The notes: generated by a model not told the origin, from the letters alone. A stretch of 64,000 nt of DNA from an uncultured Devosia sp. (GCF_963517015.1 NZ_CAUQDV010000001.1:310001-374000); one strand, 5' to 3'; counted from the stretch's first letter, positions 35,290 through 46,191 are shown. Numbers and translations are program-made.

Positions 35290-35943
35290 CTAGTCTTCAG
35301 CGGAGCGTATTGCAAACACGGCGGCAACGGGAGCCAGCACCAGGGCCATGAGGCTCAATGCCGCAAGAAACAGCATGGCCGCATTGGACTGGGTGGCGGT
35401 GACGGACCCCGTGCCGAAGATCAGCACGGGAATCGAGAGAGGGGCGATGATGATCGGGGCGATCAGCCCACCGCGGCGGATGGCGACGGTTACGGCAGCG
35501 CCCACCATGCCGAAGGCGGCGAGGGCCGGCGTGCCCAGCAGCAGCGACACCAGCGTGCGCCAGAAGGTGGGTACATCCATGGCGAGGAACATGGCCAGGA
35601 TGGGGCTCGCCACGATCAGCGGCAAGGCCGAAACCAGCCAGTGGACGATCAGTTTTGCGACGACAATGGCGCCCAGCGACAGATCGGCCTGCCGCAGCAG
35701 GATCAGCGAGCCATCCTCGTGGTCGGGACGGAACAGCCTGTCGAGGCCGAGCAGCATGGCGAGGAAGGCGGCGACCCAGATCATGCCCGGCGCGATTTTC
35801 TGGAGCAATTCCCGATCCGGCCCGACAGCAAAGGGCACGATGGCGCCAACGATGACAAAAAACAGCACCAGCGTCAGGATATCCCCGCCGCCACGCAGCG
35901 TCAGGCGCAGTTCGCGCTGCAACATGGCATGGAAGCCGCTCAT
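35290..35943 (-). CDS. ccmB: Haem exporter permease CcmB
   Basis: CcmB is the ABC-type membrane partner of CcmA. The 217-residue protein has six hydrophobic helices and family signatures such as LDRLFRPDHEDGSL near residue 70 and LALLSPPLVVA-like helix patterns. ATG at 35943 overlaps the ccmA stop by 4 nt (ATGA), showing coupling. Confidence 0.92.
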   Translation of the reverse strand: MSGFHAMLQRELRLTLRGGGDILTLVLFFVIVGAIVPFAVGPDRELLQKIAPGMIWVAAFLAMLLGLDRLFRPDHEDGSLILLRQADLSLGAIVVAKLIVHWLVSALPLIVASPILAMFLAMDVPTFWRTLVSLLLGTPALAAFGMVGAAVTVAIRRGGLIAPIIIAPLSIPVLIFGTGSVTATQSNAAMLFLAALSLMALVLAPVAAVFAIRSAED

Positions 35944-36572
35944 AGGCGCGCTCCTAGGACCAGCGTTTGCAGCCGCGACGGATCGGGCAGGGTGATCGGG
36001 TCGTGTGTCGCTGCGATCGCCAGGCCCCCCTGATCGAGATGGCGGGTGATGAGGCGCGTCACGAGGTCGTGGCCCTCGGCGTCGAGCGCCGCGGTGGGTT
36101 CGTCGAGCAACCAGATCGGGCGAAAGCTCACCAGCAGCCGCGCCAGCGCCAGGCGGCGTGATTGCCCCGCGGAGAGATAGCCGGCATCGAGATCGCCGAG
36201 ATGGCCGAGGCCCACTTCATCGAGCGCGTTCTGCACCGCCATGCCGGTCGGGCCGTTGACCGTGGCCCAGAAGACCAGGTTTTCACTGACGGACAGGCGC
36301 GGCTTGATGGCATTGCGGTGGCCGCAATAGTGCAGGGGCTTTTCGTCTTCATCACCGCCGTCGACGGCCATGGTGCCCGCCATGGGCGTCAGCACGCCGG
36401 CCAGCGTCATCAGCAGGGTTGTCTTGCCGGTGCCATTGGGGCCGCGCAACAAAGTGCAGGACCCGGGCGTTGCGGAATAGGTCAGGTCGGAACACAGCAC
36501 CATGCCGCCGCGACCGCAGGCAAGGCCATCGAGGCGCAAGGTCAGCGGTTGGAAGCGATGCTGTTGGGACAT
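35940..36572 (-). CDS. ccmA: Haem exporter ATPase CcmA
   Basis: CcmA is the ATPase of the CcmAB complex that drives release of haem-CcmE. The 210-residue ABC protein has Walker A GPNGTGKTT, the signature YLSAGQSRRLALARLLV and Walker B WLLDEPTAALD. ATG at 36572. It is the first gene of ccmA-B-C-D-G and is divergent from acnA across a 164-bp region that must hold both promoters. Confidence 0.95.
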   Translation of the reverse strand: MSQQHRFQPLTLRLDGLACGRGGMVLCSDLTYSATPGSCTLLRGPNGTGKTTLLMTLAGVLTPMAGTMAVDGGDEDEKPLHYCGHRNAIKPRLSVSENLVFWATVNGPTGMAVQNALDEVGLGHLGDLDAGYLSAGQSRRLALARLLVSFRPIWLLDEPTAALDAEGHDLVTRLITRHLDQGGLAIAATHDPITLPDPSRLQTLVLGARL

Positions 36573-36736
36573 GACCCCATCTCCTAGTGAAGGCGGTGTC
36601 GGGCTGGCAAGCCCAAAGCGCCTTCTCTATATCTCTCTATAGTTTGGAGTCATTCCAGCATAGGCAGCGCAGTTGAGCGGATAGCGGGCTTATTGCCACA
36701 GGTCCGATGCGCCTGCCGCAAGCAAAGGCGGAGACG

Positions 36737-39490
<2,754 letters not shown>

Positions 39491-39506
39491 AGCTCAAACA
39501 ACCTGA

Positions 39507-39534
39507 AAATGGCGGCTTCAGGCCGCCATTTTTG
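39507..39534. terminator. Bidirectional terminator between acnA and the oxidoreductase
   Basis: AAAATGGCGGC-TTCAG-GCCGCCATTTTT. The last codons of the leftward gene (Lys-Met-Ala-Ala-stop) are encoded inside the hairpin. Confidence 0.85.
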
Positions 39535-40132
39535 TCGTTAGCCGGTTGAGCCGCTCTGCGTCCTTGCGGGCTGCGGCGACCACCTTCTCCAGCATATTGG
39601 CGCGCTGTTCCGGTGTCGAATGGCGAATCATCGACAGGTGCGTGGTGCGGATCGGCCCGAAACCGACAAAGCGCAGGATCTGGTTCTTGATGATGCGGAA
39701 ATGGGCATTGCCATAGATCAGCGCCATGAACCAGGCAGGCGTGTCCGAGGTGACGATCACCCGTGCCGATCGACCTTTCAACAGGCCCAGGGGCAGGGGC
39801 GTGGCGCCATCATAGCGATAGGCCCGGCCCATCTGCAGCACGATGTCGAACAAGGCCTTGAGTTTGGCCGGCATGCCGCCCCACCAGAGCGGATGGACGA
39901 TCACCACATGGTCGGCCCAGACCATGTCGTCCCAGAAGGCCGCTATGTCGCCCCGCATTTCGTCGTCACCAGGCAGTCGGTTGGGAATGCTGGCCGGCAC
40001 ATCCATGCCCGCCAGATCCACGCGCCGTACTGTGACGCCGGCGCTGGACATCATTTCGGCGTAGCTGTCGGCCAGCGCGGCGGAGAAGCTCGGTGTCAGC
40101 GGATGGCCGCTCAAAACGAGGCATTTGGGCAT
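39518..40132 (-). CDS. NAD(P)H-dependent flavodoxin-fold oxidoreductase
   Basis: The 204-residue protein matches the NAD(P)H quinone oxidoreductase / KefF-MdaB flavodoxin-like fold: CLVLSGHPLTPSFSAALADSY binds FMN phosphate, then DHVVIVHPLWWGGMPAKLKALFDIVLQMG. It probably reduces quinones or xenobiotics with FMN. ATG at 40132. It converges on acnA and is monocistronic. The subfamily cannot be fixed from sequence alone. Confidence 0.85.
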   Translation of the reverse strand: MPKCLVLSGHPLTPSFSAALADSYAEMMSSAGVTVRRVDLAGMDVPASIPNRLPGDDEMRGDIAAFWDDMVWADHVVIVHPLWWGGMPAKLKALFDIVLQMGRAYRYDGATPLPLGLLKGRSARVIVTSDTPAWFMALIYGNAHFRIIKNQILRFVGFGPIRTTHLSMIRHSTPEQRANMLEKVVAAARKDAERLNRLTTKMAA

Positions 40133-40298
40133 GGCTGTGTCCTGTCGTCCCCTTCCGGTGGCGCCAGAATAGCGCCGTCCGGCCGTGGCTTCTTGCTACA
40201 GATCAAGCTGCGGCAATCAAGTCTCACGTAACAAACTTATGGATCGTCACCCTCTTTTGACTGGCGGGGCTTCATGAGCCCGGCATACAACTTCGCCC

Positions 40299-41036
40299 AT
40301 GACCCTCAGACCACTCATCGCCGCCCTAGCGGGCCCTCTTGCCCTGGCCGCATTCTGCCTGCCGGTCCATGCCGAAAACGGCGTCGCGCATCCCAAGGCG
40401 GTGGTTGAATTGTTCACCAGCCAGGGCTGCGCCCAGTGCCCGCCGGCCGATGCGCTGCTGACCAGCCTCGCCGACGAGGACGACGTCGTCGCGCTGGCCT
40501 ATCATGTCGACTACTGGGACTATGCCGGCTGGGAAGACACTTTCGGCCAGGAAGCCTATTCGGATCGCCAGCGTGCCTATGCCAAGAGCTGGGGTTCGTC
40601 GCGCATCTATACGCCGCAGATGGTGGTCAACGGGGCGCAGGGCGTGGTCGGGTCCCGGCGCAATGAGGTGCATGGCGCGCTCGATGGCGCGAGCCTGCCG
40701 CTCGATGTCGCCATTACCCATGCCGGCGACATGCTCAAGATCGTGGTCCCGGCCAATGCCGAGCTCGACAATGCAGTGGTCTGGCTGGTCAGCTATCTCG
40801 ACCGCGCCGATGTCAGTATCGAGACCGGCGAGAATGCGGGCAAGTCCATGGTCTATACGCAGGTGGTGACCGGTCGCCAGGCGCTGGGCATGTGGGAAGG
40901 CGCCAGCGGCGCCACGCTCAAATTGCCGGTGCCGGACAACCTGGGCGAGCCCGGTACGGGCATCGCAGTCATCGTTCAGCAGGAAAGCAACGGCATGCCG
41001 GGACCGATCCTCGGCGCTGCGACGCTGGAGAACTGA
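40299..41036 (+). CDS. DUF1223 thioredoxin-like exported protein
   Basis: The 245-residue protein has a Sec signal (LIAALAGPLALAAFCLPVHA) and then VVELFTSQGCAQCPPADALL, a redox-like CxxC pair in the DUF1223 family that otherwise lacks a known role. HVDYWDYAGWEDTF, SDRQRAYAKSWGSSRIYTPQMVVNG complete the family signature. It is next to acnA in many Hyphomicrobiales. ATG at 40299. The gap that follows contains the leftward RNA candidate. Confidence 0.85.
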   Translation: MTLRPLIAALAGPLALAAFCLPVHAENGVAHPKAVVELFTSQGCAQCPPADALLTSLADEDDVVALAYHVDYWDYAGWEDTFGQEAYSDRQRAYAKSWGSSRIYTPQMVVNGAQGVVGSRRNEVHGALDGASLPLDVAITHAGDMLKIVVPANAELDNAVVWLVSYLDRADVSIETGENAGKSMVYTQVVTGRQALGMWEGASGATLKLPVPDNLGEPGTGIAVIVQQESNGMPGPILGAATLEN

Positions 41037-41050
41037 GCGATTCGCTGGTC

Positions 41051-41083
41051 AAAAAAATCCCGTCCTTGGGGGCAAGGACGGGA
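41051..41083 (-). terminator. Orphan leftward intrinsic terminator
   Basis: TCCCGTCCTTG (41058-41068) and CAAGGACGGGA (41073-41083) flank GGGG, with seven A on the plus strand (41051-41057), giving a U-tract only for leftward transcripts. The nearest leftward gene upstream ends over 1.1 kb away behind two rightward genes. Confidence 0.85.
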
Positions 41084-41210
41084 AGCATTGACTGGTCAAA
41101 CTCAATTTAGAGGCGACTGGCACCCAGGCATCTGGGTTTGGGGGCTCGGTCAGCCCGGATGCCAGCCACTGGAGGCAATGGGTGAAGACTGATCCCCCAA
41201 TCAGGCGTGT
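41051..41210 (-). ncRNA. Candidate leftward small RNA with intrinsic terminator
   Basis: On the minus strand a 13-bp stem (41153-41165 with 41117-41129) contains two G-U pairs that would be C-A mismatches on the plus strand, so the RNA should be read leftward. Outer CATTG/CAATG arms (41176-41180, 41086-41090) close an internal loop, giving a rod-like shape. An 11-bp GC hairpin plus seven U follows (41083 to 41051), a textbook terminator that no protein gene explains. 5' end unknown; the family is unrecognised, though the shape recalls 6S RNA. Confidence 0.5.
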
Positions 41211-41312
41211 TCGGGGACAAAGTGTGACCAAATTGGGGAATTTTGCCGGGCTTGCATCACGGCCAATTTCCCGCAATCATGACAGTGTGTTGACACCGGA
41301 GTTGAGCCGCAG

Positions 41313-41702
41313 TTGCAGGGCCGCACGCCGACTGACAAGCCAAGCAATCTGACGCTGGTCCATGCCGGCGAGCTTGCCGTGAATAGCTCTCCGTCGAAAA
41401 TTCCGGCCATTGTCGCCTTCGATCGCAAGGAGTTGGCGCTGATCCTCAATGTCTATGGCCGCAAGGTGGGGCAGGGCGAGTGGCGCGACTATGCGATGGA
41501 CTTCCTGCGCGAGCGGGCGGTGTTTTCCATCTATGCGCGGGTCTCGGAGCGGCCGCTCTATCTCATCGAAAAGACGCCACGCCTGCGCAATCGCCAGGGG
41601 CAGTATGCGGTCACCAACCAGCAGGGCCGGATCCTCAAACGCGGGCATGACCTGGCGCAGGTGCTGCGTGTGCTCGATCCGCAACTGGCTGTCGTCGGCT
41701 AG
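41313..41702 (+). CDS. DUF2794 family protein
   Basis: The roughly 129-residue protein matches DUF2794: AFDRKELALILNVYGRKVGQGEWRDYAMDFLRERAVFSIYARVSERPLYLIEKTP, QGQYAVTNQQGRILKRG. The family is restricted mostly to alphaproteobacteria and has no known function. The start is uncertain: a TTG at 41313 is the only candidate that leaves the whole domain intact, and no strong ribosome site is visible. The N-terminus should be treated as provisional. Confidence 0.78.
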   Translation: MQGRTPTDKPSNLTLVHAGELAVNSSPSKIPAIVAFDRKELALILNVYGRKVGQGEWRDYAMDFLRERAVFSIYARVSERPLYLIEKTPRLRNRQGQYAVTNQQGRILKRGHDLAQVLRVLDPQLAVVG

Positions 41703-41771
41703 CCAGGCTGCATTGTCGCCACGATCGTGGTCTTGGCTGCCAGGCGTGTTGATCCAACCGGCAGCGAGACA

Positions 41772-42242
41772 ATGAGACCTTCTCTGATCCTGATTGTGAC
41801 TGGACTAGCCTTCAGCGCCCCCGCCTTCGCGCAGGACTGGGGCAGCGACTACAACATGGGCTCGATCGGTGTGCTGGGCGGCAGCGAGGCCAATGGCACG
41901 ATCATGGTAGATTGTGCCGAGGCCGGCAATCCCGTGGTGCCCAAGGGCTCGCTCACCATTTTCCTCAAACCCGCCCATCGTGCCGATATCGGCGCGGAAA
42001 GCCCGGGCGACCTGACGTTTTCCGTCGATGGCACCGATGTCGTGCTGCCGGTCAGCGACAACAAGGGCGATGGCTTTGTCTTCGACAAGACGCCCGAAAC
42101 CCTGGCAGACGCAACGACGCTGATCGACCTGCTGAAATCGGGCCAGGAACTGCTGGTGACGGCCGCTGACACGGAGATAGCCCGCATCCCGCTCGACGGC
42201 GCGGGCACCGCACTGGATGGCGTCGAGGCGTGCCTGGTCTAA
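41772..42242 (+). CDS. Putative secreted protein
   Basis: The 156-residue product has a clear Sec signal peptide (LILIVTGLAFSAPAFAQ) and a mature part of alternating beta-like segments with a conserved-looking VDCAEAG...CLV cysteine pair (about residues 49 and 155), probably a disulfide. No family is recognised. It may share a general design with the IalB-type proteins downstream. ATG at 41772. Its end overlaps the convergent GNAT gene by 4 nt. Confidence 0.72.
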   Translation: MRPSLILIVTGLAFSAPAFAQDWGSDYNMGSIGVLGGSEANGTIMVDCAEAGNPVVPKGSLTIFLKPAHRADIGAESPGDLTFSVDGTDVVLPVSDNKGDGFVFDKTPETLADATTLIDLLKSGQELLVTAADTEIARIPLDGAGTALDGVEACLV

Positions 42243-42736
42243 AGCGCCAGTTGCAGATGCACGATGTCGTGCCAGCGGTCGAATTTGTAGCCCACCGCGT
42301 CATAGCGGCCGACGTGGCGGAAGCCGAATTTTTCGTGGATGGCGATGGAATTGGCGGTGTCGGCGGTGATGACGGCGATCATCTGCTTGAAGCCGAAAGC
42401 CTTTGACTGGGCCAGCAACTCGGTCAGCATGGCCTTGCCCAGGCCCTTTCCCTTTATGTCGGCGCGCAGATAGATCGAATCCTCGCAGGTGAAGCGATAG
42501 GCGGCGCGGGGGCGATAGAAGCTGGCATAGGCATAGCCGACCACGTCGCCCTCGATCTCGGCAACGATCAGCGGATGGCCGAGCTTGACCAGAGCTGCAA
42601 ATTTTTCCGCCATGGCCGCTTCGCCGGGCACTTCGGTGTCGAAGGTGATCGCCGTCTCTTCCACATAGTGCTTGTAGATTTCGGTGATGGCCGAAACATC
42701 GGACCAGCGGAAGGGGCGAAGCGTAAAGTCGGGCAC
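42239..42736 (-). CDS. GNAT acetyltransferase, phosphinothricin-acetyltransferase-like
   Basis: The 165-residue protein resembles PAT-like GNAT enzymes: TLRPFRWSDVSAITEIYKHYVEETAITFDTE at the start, then IYLRADIKGKGLGKAMLTELLAQSKAFGF with the acetyl-CoA pyrophosphate loop (KGKGLGKA) and FGFRHVGRYDAVGYKFDRWHDIVHLQ. Proteins of this group acetylate small amines or amino acid analogues. Start is a GTG at 42736. Confidence 0.86.
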   Translation of the reverse strand: MPDFTLRPFRWSDVSAITEIYKHYVEETAITFDTEVPGEAAMAEKFAALVKLGHPLIVAEIEGDVVGYAYASFYRPRAAYRFTCEDSIYLRADIKGKGLGKAMLTELLAQSKAFGFKQMIAVITADTANSIAIHEKFGFRHVGRYDAVGYKFDRWHDIVHLQLAL

Positions 42737-42815
42737 GGCGAATCCAGCGCAAAGAAAGGGACCGCACCCTGTTTAGGATGCGGCCCCGATAGTCGTCCAA
42801 CCAAATCGGTCGATG

Positions 42816-43586
42816 CTATTCGCGATTGCCGAGCAGGCGGAGCAGCATCATGAAGAGGTTGATGAAGTCGAGATAGAGGTTGAGAGCGCCCATGATGGCG
42901 TTCTTGGTCAGCGCGTCGGCGCCAAGGGCTTCCGAATAGCTTTCCTTGATCTTCTGGGTGTCATAAGCGGTCAGACCGGTAAAGATCAGCACGCCAACGA
43001 TCGAGATGATGAAGTCCATCATGCCGTTGTTGAAGAACAGGTTGACGATCGAAGCGATGATCAGGCCGAACAGGCCCATCATCAGGAAGTTGCCCATGCC
43101 GGTCAGGTCACGCTTGGTGGTGTAGCCATAGAGGCTCATCGAACCAAAGGTGGCGGCAGTGATGAAGAACACCTTGGCGATCGAAGCGTCGGTATAGACG
43201 AGGAAGATCGAGCTGAGCGACAGCCCCATCACGGCCGAGAAGGCCCAGAACACGCCCTGAGCGGCGGTCGTCGAGAGCTTGTTGATGCCAAAGCTCAGCA
43301 CCAGCACGAAGGCAAGCGGGGAAAGCGCCACGACCCACATCAGCGGGGTGGTGTAGAGCAGGAAGCCCCACTGTGTCAGCATTTCGCCGTTCTGCAGCTG
43401 CGCAACGGCGGCGTCGGGATTGCTGGTCACGGCAGCATTGGCGGCAAACCAGGCCACAAGGCCGGTCACCACAAGGCCGATGCCCATGTAGTTGTAAACG
43501 CGCAGCATGTAGCTGCGAAGGCCCTCGTCAATGGCCAAGGCCGAGCCGGCCCGAGCTCCGAGGGTCTGACGGTCATATTCAGCCAT
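42816..43586 (-). CDS. Bax inhibitor-1/YccA family membrane protein
   Basis: The 256-residue protein has seven membrane segments and the family features EGLRSYMLRVYNYMGIGLVVTGLVAWF, YTDASIAKVFFITAATFGSMSLYGYTT, and a final IYLDFINLFMMLLRLLGNR tail. Relatives act as pH-sensitive calcium leak channels and suppress stress in other organisms; the bacterial role is not defined. ATG at 43586, alone on its strand between rightward genes. Confidence 0.9.
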   Translation of the reverse strand: MAEYDRQTLGARAGSALAIDEGLRSYMLRVYNYMGIGLVVTGLVAWFAANAAVTSNPDAAVAQLQNGEMLTQWGFLLYTTPLMWVVALSPLAFVLVLSFGINKLSTTAAQGVFWAFSAVMGLSLSSIFLVYTDASIAKVFFITAATFGSMSLYGYTTKRDLTGMGNFLMMGLFGLIIASIVNLFFNNGMMDFIISIVGVLIFTGLTAYDTQKIKESYSEALGADALTKNAIMGALNLYLDFINLFMMLLRLLGNRE

Positions 43587-43789
43587 AGTCGGTTTCCTTT
43601 CCCAATTGGCGCGGTGCTTTTCACCGCAGGTGGGCGTTGTTGTGCCACTTGATGAGACAATATGGATGGGCGATCAGTCCTTTACAAGACTTGATGGCAG
43701 GGTGCGACGAATGGGCTGGCCGCACAACAGCGTTATGTTACGGTCGGAAGGCGAATCGCGCTGACAATCCTTTGCAAGGGGAGGGCCCT

Positions 43790-44329
43790 ATGCCCCGGCT
43801 CTTTACCGGCCTCGAAATTCCGGCCGACGTGGGATTTGCGCTGTCTCTCAAGCGTGGTGGCCTGACCGGCGCGCGCTGGATCGACCCGGAAAACTACCAC
43901 ATTACCCTCCGTTTCATCGGTGATGTCGATCACCAGACCGCCAATGAAGTGGTCGACAGTCTCGACCGGCTGTCCAATTCGATGTCCTTTTCGGTCAAGC
44001 TCACCCATCTGGGCAGTTTCGGTGGCGACAAGCCGCGGGCGCTCTATGCGGGGGTCGAGCCCAGTGAACAGCTCAAGCAGTTGCAATCGGCCCATGAAAG
44101 GGTGCTGCAGCGGGCGGGCCTTGCTCCCGAAGGGCGCAAGTTCGTGCCCCATGTTTCCCTGGCGCGGCTGCGCAATACGGGCGCTTTCGAGCTCGCGCAA
44201 TTCCTCGCGGAGTCAGGCCGTTTCGAGCCGTTGAGCTTCCCGGTTGGCCGGTTCGTGCTGTTTTCCAGCAAGGACTCGGTGGGCGGCGGTCCCTATGTGG
44301 TGGAGCAGAGTTATCCCCTCGCTGCCTGA
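43790..44329 (+). CDS. thpR: RNA 2',3'-cyclic phosphodiesterase ThpR
   Basis: ThpR opens 2',3'-cyclic RNA ends and belongs to the 2H phosphoesterases. The 179-residue protein has both histidine motifs, HITLRFIGD (residues 43-51) and HVSLARL in the second half, with LGSFGG between. The ATG at 43790 follows a GGGGAGGGCCC ribosome region; the long upstream frame is not needed. Confidence 0.9.
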   Translation: MPRLFTGLEIPADVGFALSLKRGGLTGARWIDPENYHITLRFIGDVDHQTANEVVDSLDRLSNSMSFSVKLTHLGSFGGDKPRALYAGVEPSEQLKQLQSAHERVLQRAGLAPEGRKFVPHVSLARLRNTGAFELAQFLAESGRFEPLSFPVGRFVLFSSKDSVGGGPYVVEQSYPLAA

Positions 44330-44541
44330 TCACAGTCACGCAAGCGTTAGCGCATTGTTAACCGCATCGGCCCAAACCGGGTATGGCGCAGCTGCGCTCG
44401 CCAAAATCCCGCCGCGATTGCCTCGCACTTGATGCAAATGCAGTTGGATGTGGCGGCATTTGACATCTTGGTAACCATGTTTGGGCAGATTAAGCGGGCG
44501 CTCTCCCAGGATGGGACCTAACAAATGAGGACGATTTGGCG
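44330..44541. other. Gene-free region before the IalB pair
   Basis: 212 bp with no credible ORF. TTGACA (44460-44465) could be a -35 element, but I see no good -10 at the right spacing. Confidence 0.5.
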
Positions 44542-45063
44542 ATGACGACGAAAACCGGTGGCCTTGTACTCGGGCTCGCGGTCGGCGCGATCATGGCTCT
44601 GGCCCCCGCTGCCCAGGCGCAGCAGGCGACAGAGCTTGGCACTTTCAATGCATGGACCGCCTGGCAGGCGACCGACGCTTCGGGCGTGATCTGTTATGTG
44701 TCGGCGACGCCGGGTTCTTCAGAACCTGCTGGCGCCAACCGCGATCCGATCCACTTCATGATCATCCACCGCAAGGGGATGGGTACCAAGAATGAAGTGC
44801 AAACGATCATTGGCTACCCGTTCAACACCAGCAATGCCAATGCCAGCGCGACCGTGGATGGCAAGGCCTATCCCATGGTCACAGAAGGCACGGCTGCCTG
44901 GCTCGCCTCGACGGGCGACGAGAGCGGCTTCGTTTCGGCCTTCAAGGCCGGCAGCAACCTGGTGATCAAGGGAACCAGCCAGCGCGGCACGGCAACCTCC
45001 GATACCTATTCGCTGTCGGGCGCCACGGCCGCCATGAACGCGATTGACACTGCGTGCCAGTAA
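44542..45063 (+). CDS. IalB-family periplasmic protein 1
   Basis: The 173-residue protein has a Sec signal (LVLGLAVGAIMALAPAAQAQ) and the invasion-associated locus B fold: FNAWTAWQATDASGVICYVSATP at the N-terminus, two invariant cysteines (about 53 and near the C-terminus), and SGATAAMNAI. IalB was first described in Bartonella; homologues are common in free-living Hyphomicrobiales and are not specific to invasion. ATG at 44542; the TTG at 44536 is an alternative. A paralogue follows. Confidence 0.82.
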   Translation: MTTKTGGLVLGLAVGAIMALAPAAQAQQATELGTFNAWTAWQATDASGVICYVSATPGSSEPAGANRDPIHFMIIHRKGMGTKNEVQTIIGYPFNTSNANASATVDGKAYPMVTEGTAAWLASTGDESGFVSAFKAGSNLVIKGTSQRGTATSDTYSLSGATAAMNAIDTACQ

Positions 45064-45149
45064 TTGCGGGTTGCCGGTCAGCGGCAATCCATTCTATCGG
45101 GGTGAGGGGCTTTTCCAGCCCTTCGCCTTTTCTGCCTTATGAGGTTCCG

Positions 45150-45653
45150 ATGTCCAAGTCCGCCATGGCGCTCGTTCTTGCCGCCAGCCTTGCCCTGACT
45201 GCCAGCGCCAGCGCCCAGCAGGTGCGGATCCTGGGCGAGCACCGGTCGTGGACCAGCTATGCGGCCGATGATGCTGGCGCGACGGTGTGCTTTGCCATGG
45301 TCAAGCCAGACACGGTGACGCCGACGCCGGATGGCTATAGCCAAGCCTATATCTACATCACCAACCGCCCCTCCGAGAATATCAGCAACGAGTTCAACCT
45401 CGTGGCAGGCTTCTCCTTCCAGCCCGACAGCATGGCGACCATTGCCGTGGGCGGTCAGACCTTTAATCTCTTCACCCAGAATGACGCGGCCTGGCTCGAT
45501 GATACCGGCCAGAGCGAAGCGCTCGCCAGCGCCATCCGTGCCGGCTCGTCCATGGTTGTCGAGGGCACGAGTGCCGGCGGCATCCGCGTGACGCAGAATT
45601 ATTCGCTGTCCGGCGCCACTGCCGCCCAGCAGTCGATCGGCGCCGAGTGCTAG
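45150..45653 (+). CDS. IalB-family periplasmic protein 2
   Basis: The 167-residue protein is a clear paralogue of the one before it: signal (LVLAASLALTASASAQ), HRSWTSYAADDAGATVCFAMVKPDTVTP, AIRAGSSMVVEGTSAGG and the shared YSLSGATAAQQSIGAEC end. The pair of cysteines is kept. It follows 86 bp after the first copy and is followed 2 bp later by a tiny membrane ORF, so three genes may form one unit. ATG at 45150. Confidence 0.82.
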   Translation: MSKSAMALVLAASLALTASASAQQVRILGEHRSWTSYAADDAGATVCFAMVKPDTVTPTPDGYSQAYIYITNRPSENISNEFNLVAGFSFQPDSMATIAVGGQTFNLFTQNDAAWLDDTGQSEALASAIRAGSSMVVEGTSAGGIRVTQNYSLSGATAAQQSIGAEC

Positions 45654-45655
45654 GC

Positions 45656-45781
45656 GTGGACTGGCTCTACATCGTCCTTTTTGTCGTGGTCATCCTTGGC
45701 GTTGTGCTGGCCGTTGGCCTGGCCAACAATATCAAGCGCAAACGCGCTGCCGATGACTTCGACAAGGACGTCTATCGCTAG
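45656..45781 (+). CDS. Tiny membrane protein, 41 residues
   Basis: GTG at 45656, two bases after the stop of the IalB paralogue. The product starts MDWLYIVLFVVVILGVVLAVGLAN, one membrane helix, then a polar NIKRKRAADDFDKDVYR tail with positive-inside charges. Codon use matches neighbours. It is plausible as an accessory of the IalB genes, but no homologue is known to me, so it is a hypothesis. Confidence 0.55.
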   Translation: MDWLYIVLFVVVILGVVLAVGLANNIKRKRAADDFDKDVYR

Positions 45782-45844
45782 GCACAGGCCGCTTGCCCGA
45801 AGGACGCGTTTGCGTAACAGTTTCCGCAAACGCGGGGGCGTGAC

Positions 45845-46069
45845 TTGAGCAACAAGCTGGTTCGCAACGAGCAAACCAAACTTACCGCCACTTTCATCAA
45901 TGGCGGGGCAATAGCTCTGCTGGGAATTGGCGGACTCGCGCCACTGGCCGCCCTTGTGCAATCCGATCGCGTTTCGCCCTTAGTGCTGGTGTTTGTGCTG
46001 GGTTGTATGGCCACCAGCATGGGCCTACATTCCGTAGCGAGGCGCCATTTGCAGAGGCTTGAGGAATGA
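45845..46069 (+). CDS. Small membrane protein, 74 residues
   Basis: TTG at 45845 gives a product with two hydrophobic segments (INGGAIALLGIGGLAPLAALV and LVLVFVLGCMATSMGLHSVA) flanked by a basic N-terminus and tail. No family is recognised. It overlaps the next small ORF as ATGA, which supports both as real and coupled. The start codon is uncertain. Confidence 0.55.
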   Translation: MSNKLVRNEQTKLTATFINGGAIALLGIGGLAPLAALVQSDRVSPLVLVFVLGCMATSMGLHSVARRHLQRLEE

Positions 46070-46191
46070 ACGACCCTATCTTCATCCTAAGCTACGTGGT
46101 TTTTTTTGCGGGCCTGGGCCTGATAGTATGGTGGACGACAACGCTCGATAGGCGCCCCGCCTCCAAGGACCATCCCGCTCCCGGCGAATAG
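46066..46191 (+). CDS. Tiny membrane protein, 41 residues, coupled
   Basis: ATG at 46066 overlaps the previous stop. The product starts MNDPIFILSYVVFFAGLGLIVWW, one helix, then a polar TTTLDRRPASKDHPAPGE tail. The coding sequence contains a run of eight T (46100-46107), a possible slippage site. It is too short for ordinary gene prediction, and rlmN follows. Confidence 0.5.
   Translation: MNDPIFILSYVVFFAGLGLIVWWTTTLDRRPASKDHPAPGE

Larger units (their letters stand above)
41037..41312. other. Gene-free region between the DUF1223 and DUF2794 genes
   Basis: This 276-bp region has no credible ORF but holds a leftward intrinsic terminator (41051-41083) and nested inverted repeats that fold best as minus-strand RNA. 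Another pair, AAATTGG at 41230-41236 and CCAATTT at 41263-41269, adds structure upstream. TTGACA at 41290-41295 could be a -35 for the rightward gene, without a clear -10. Confidence 0.6.

Noticed and set aside
41150..41166. AGCCCGGATGCCAGCC resembles a cobalamin-riboswitch B12 box on the + strand
   Set aside because: The rest of the riboswitch core (the CCGCAAC region and neighbouring stems) is absent, and the stem fits the minus strand better.
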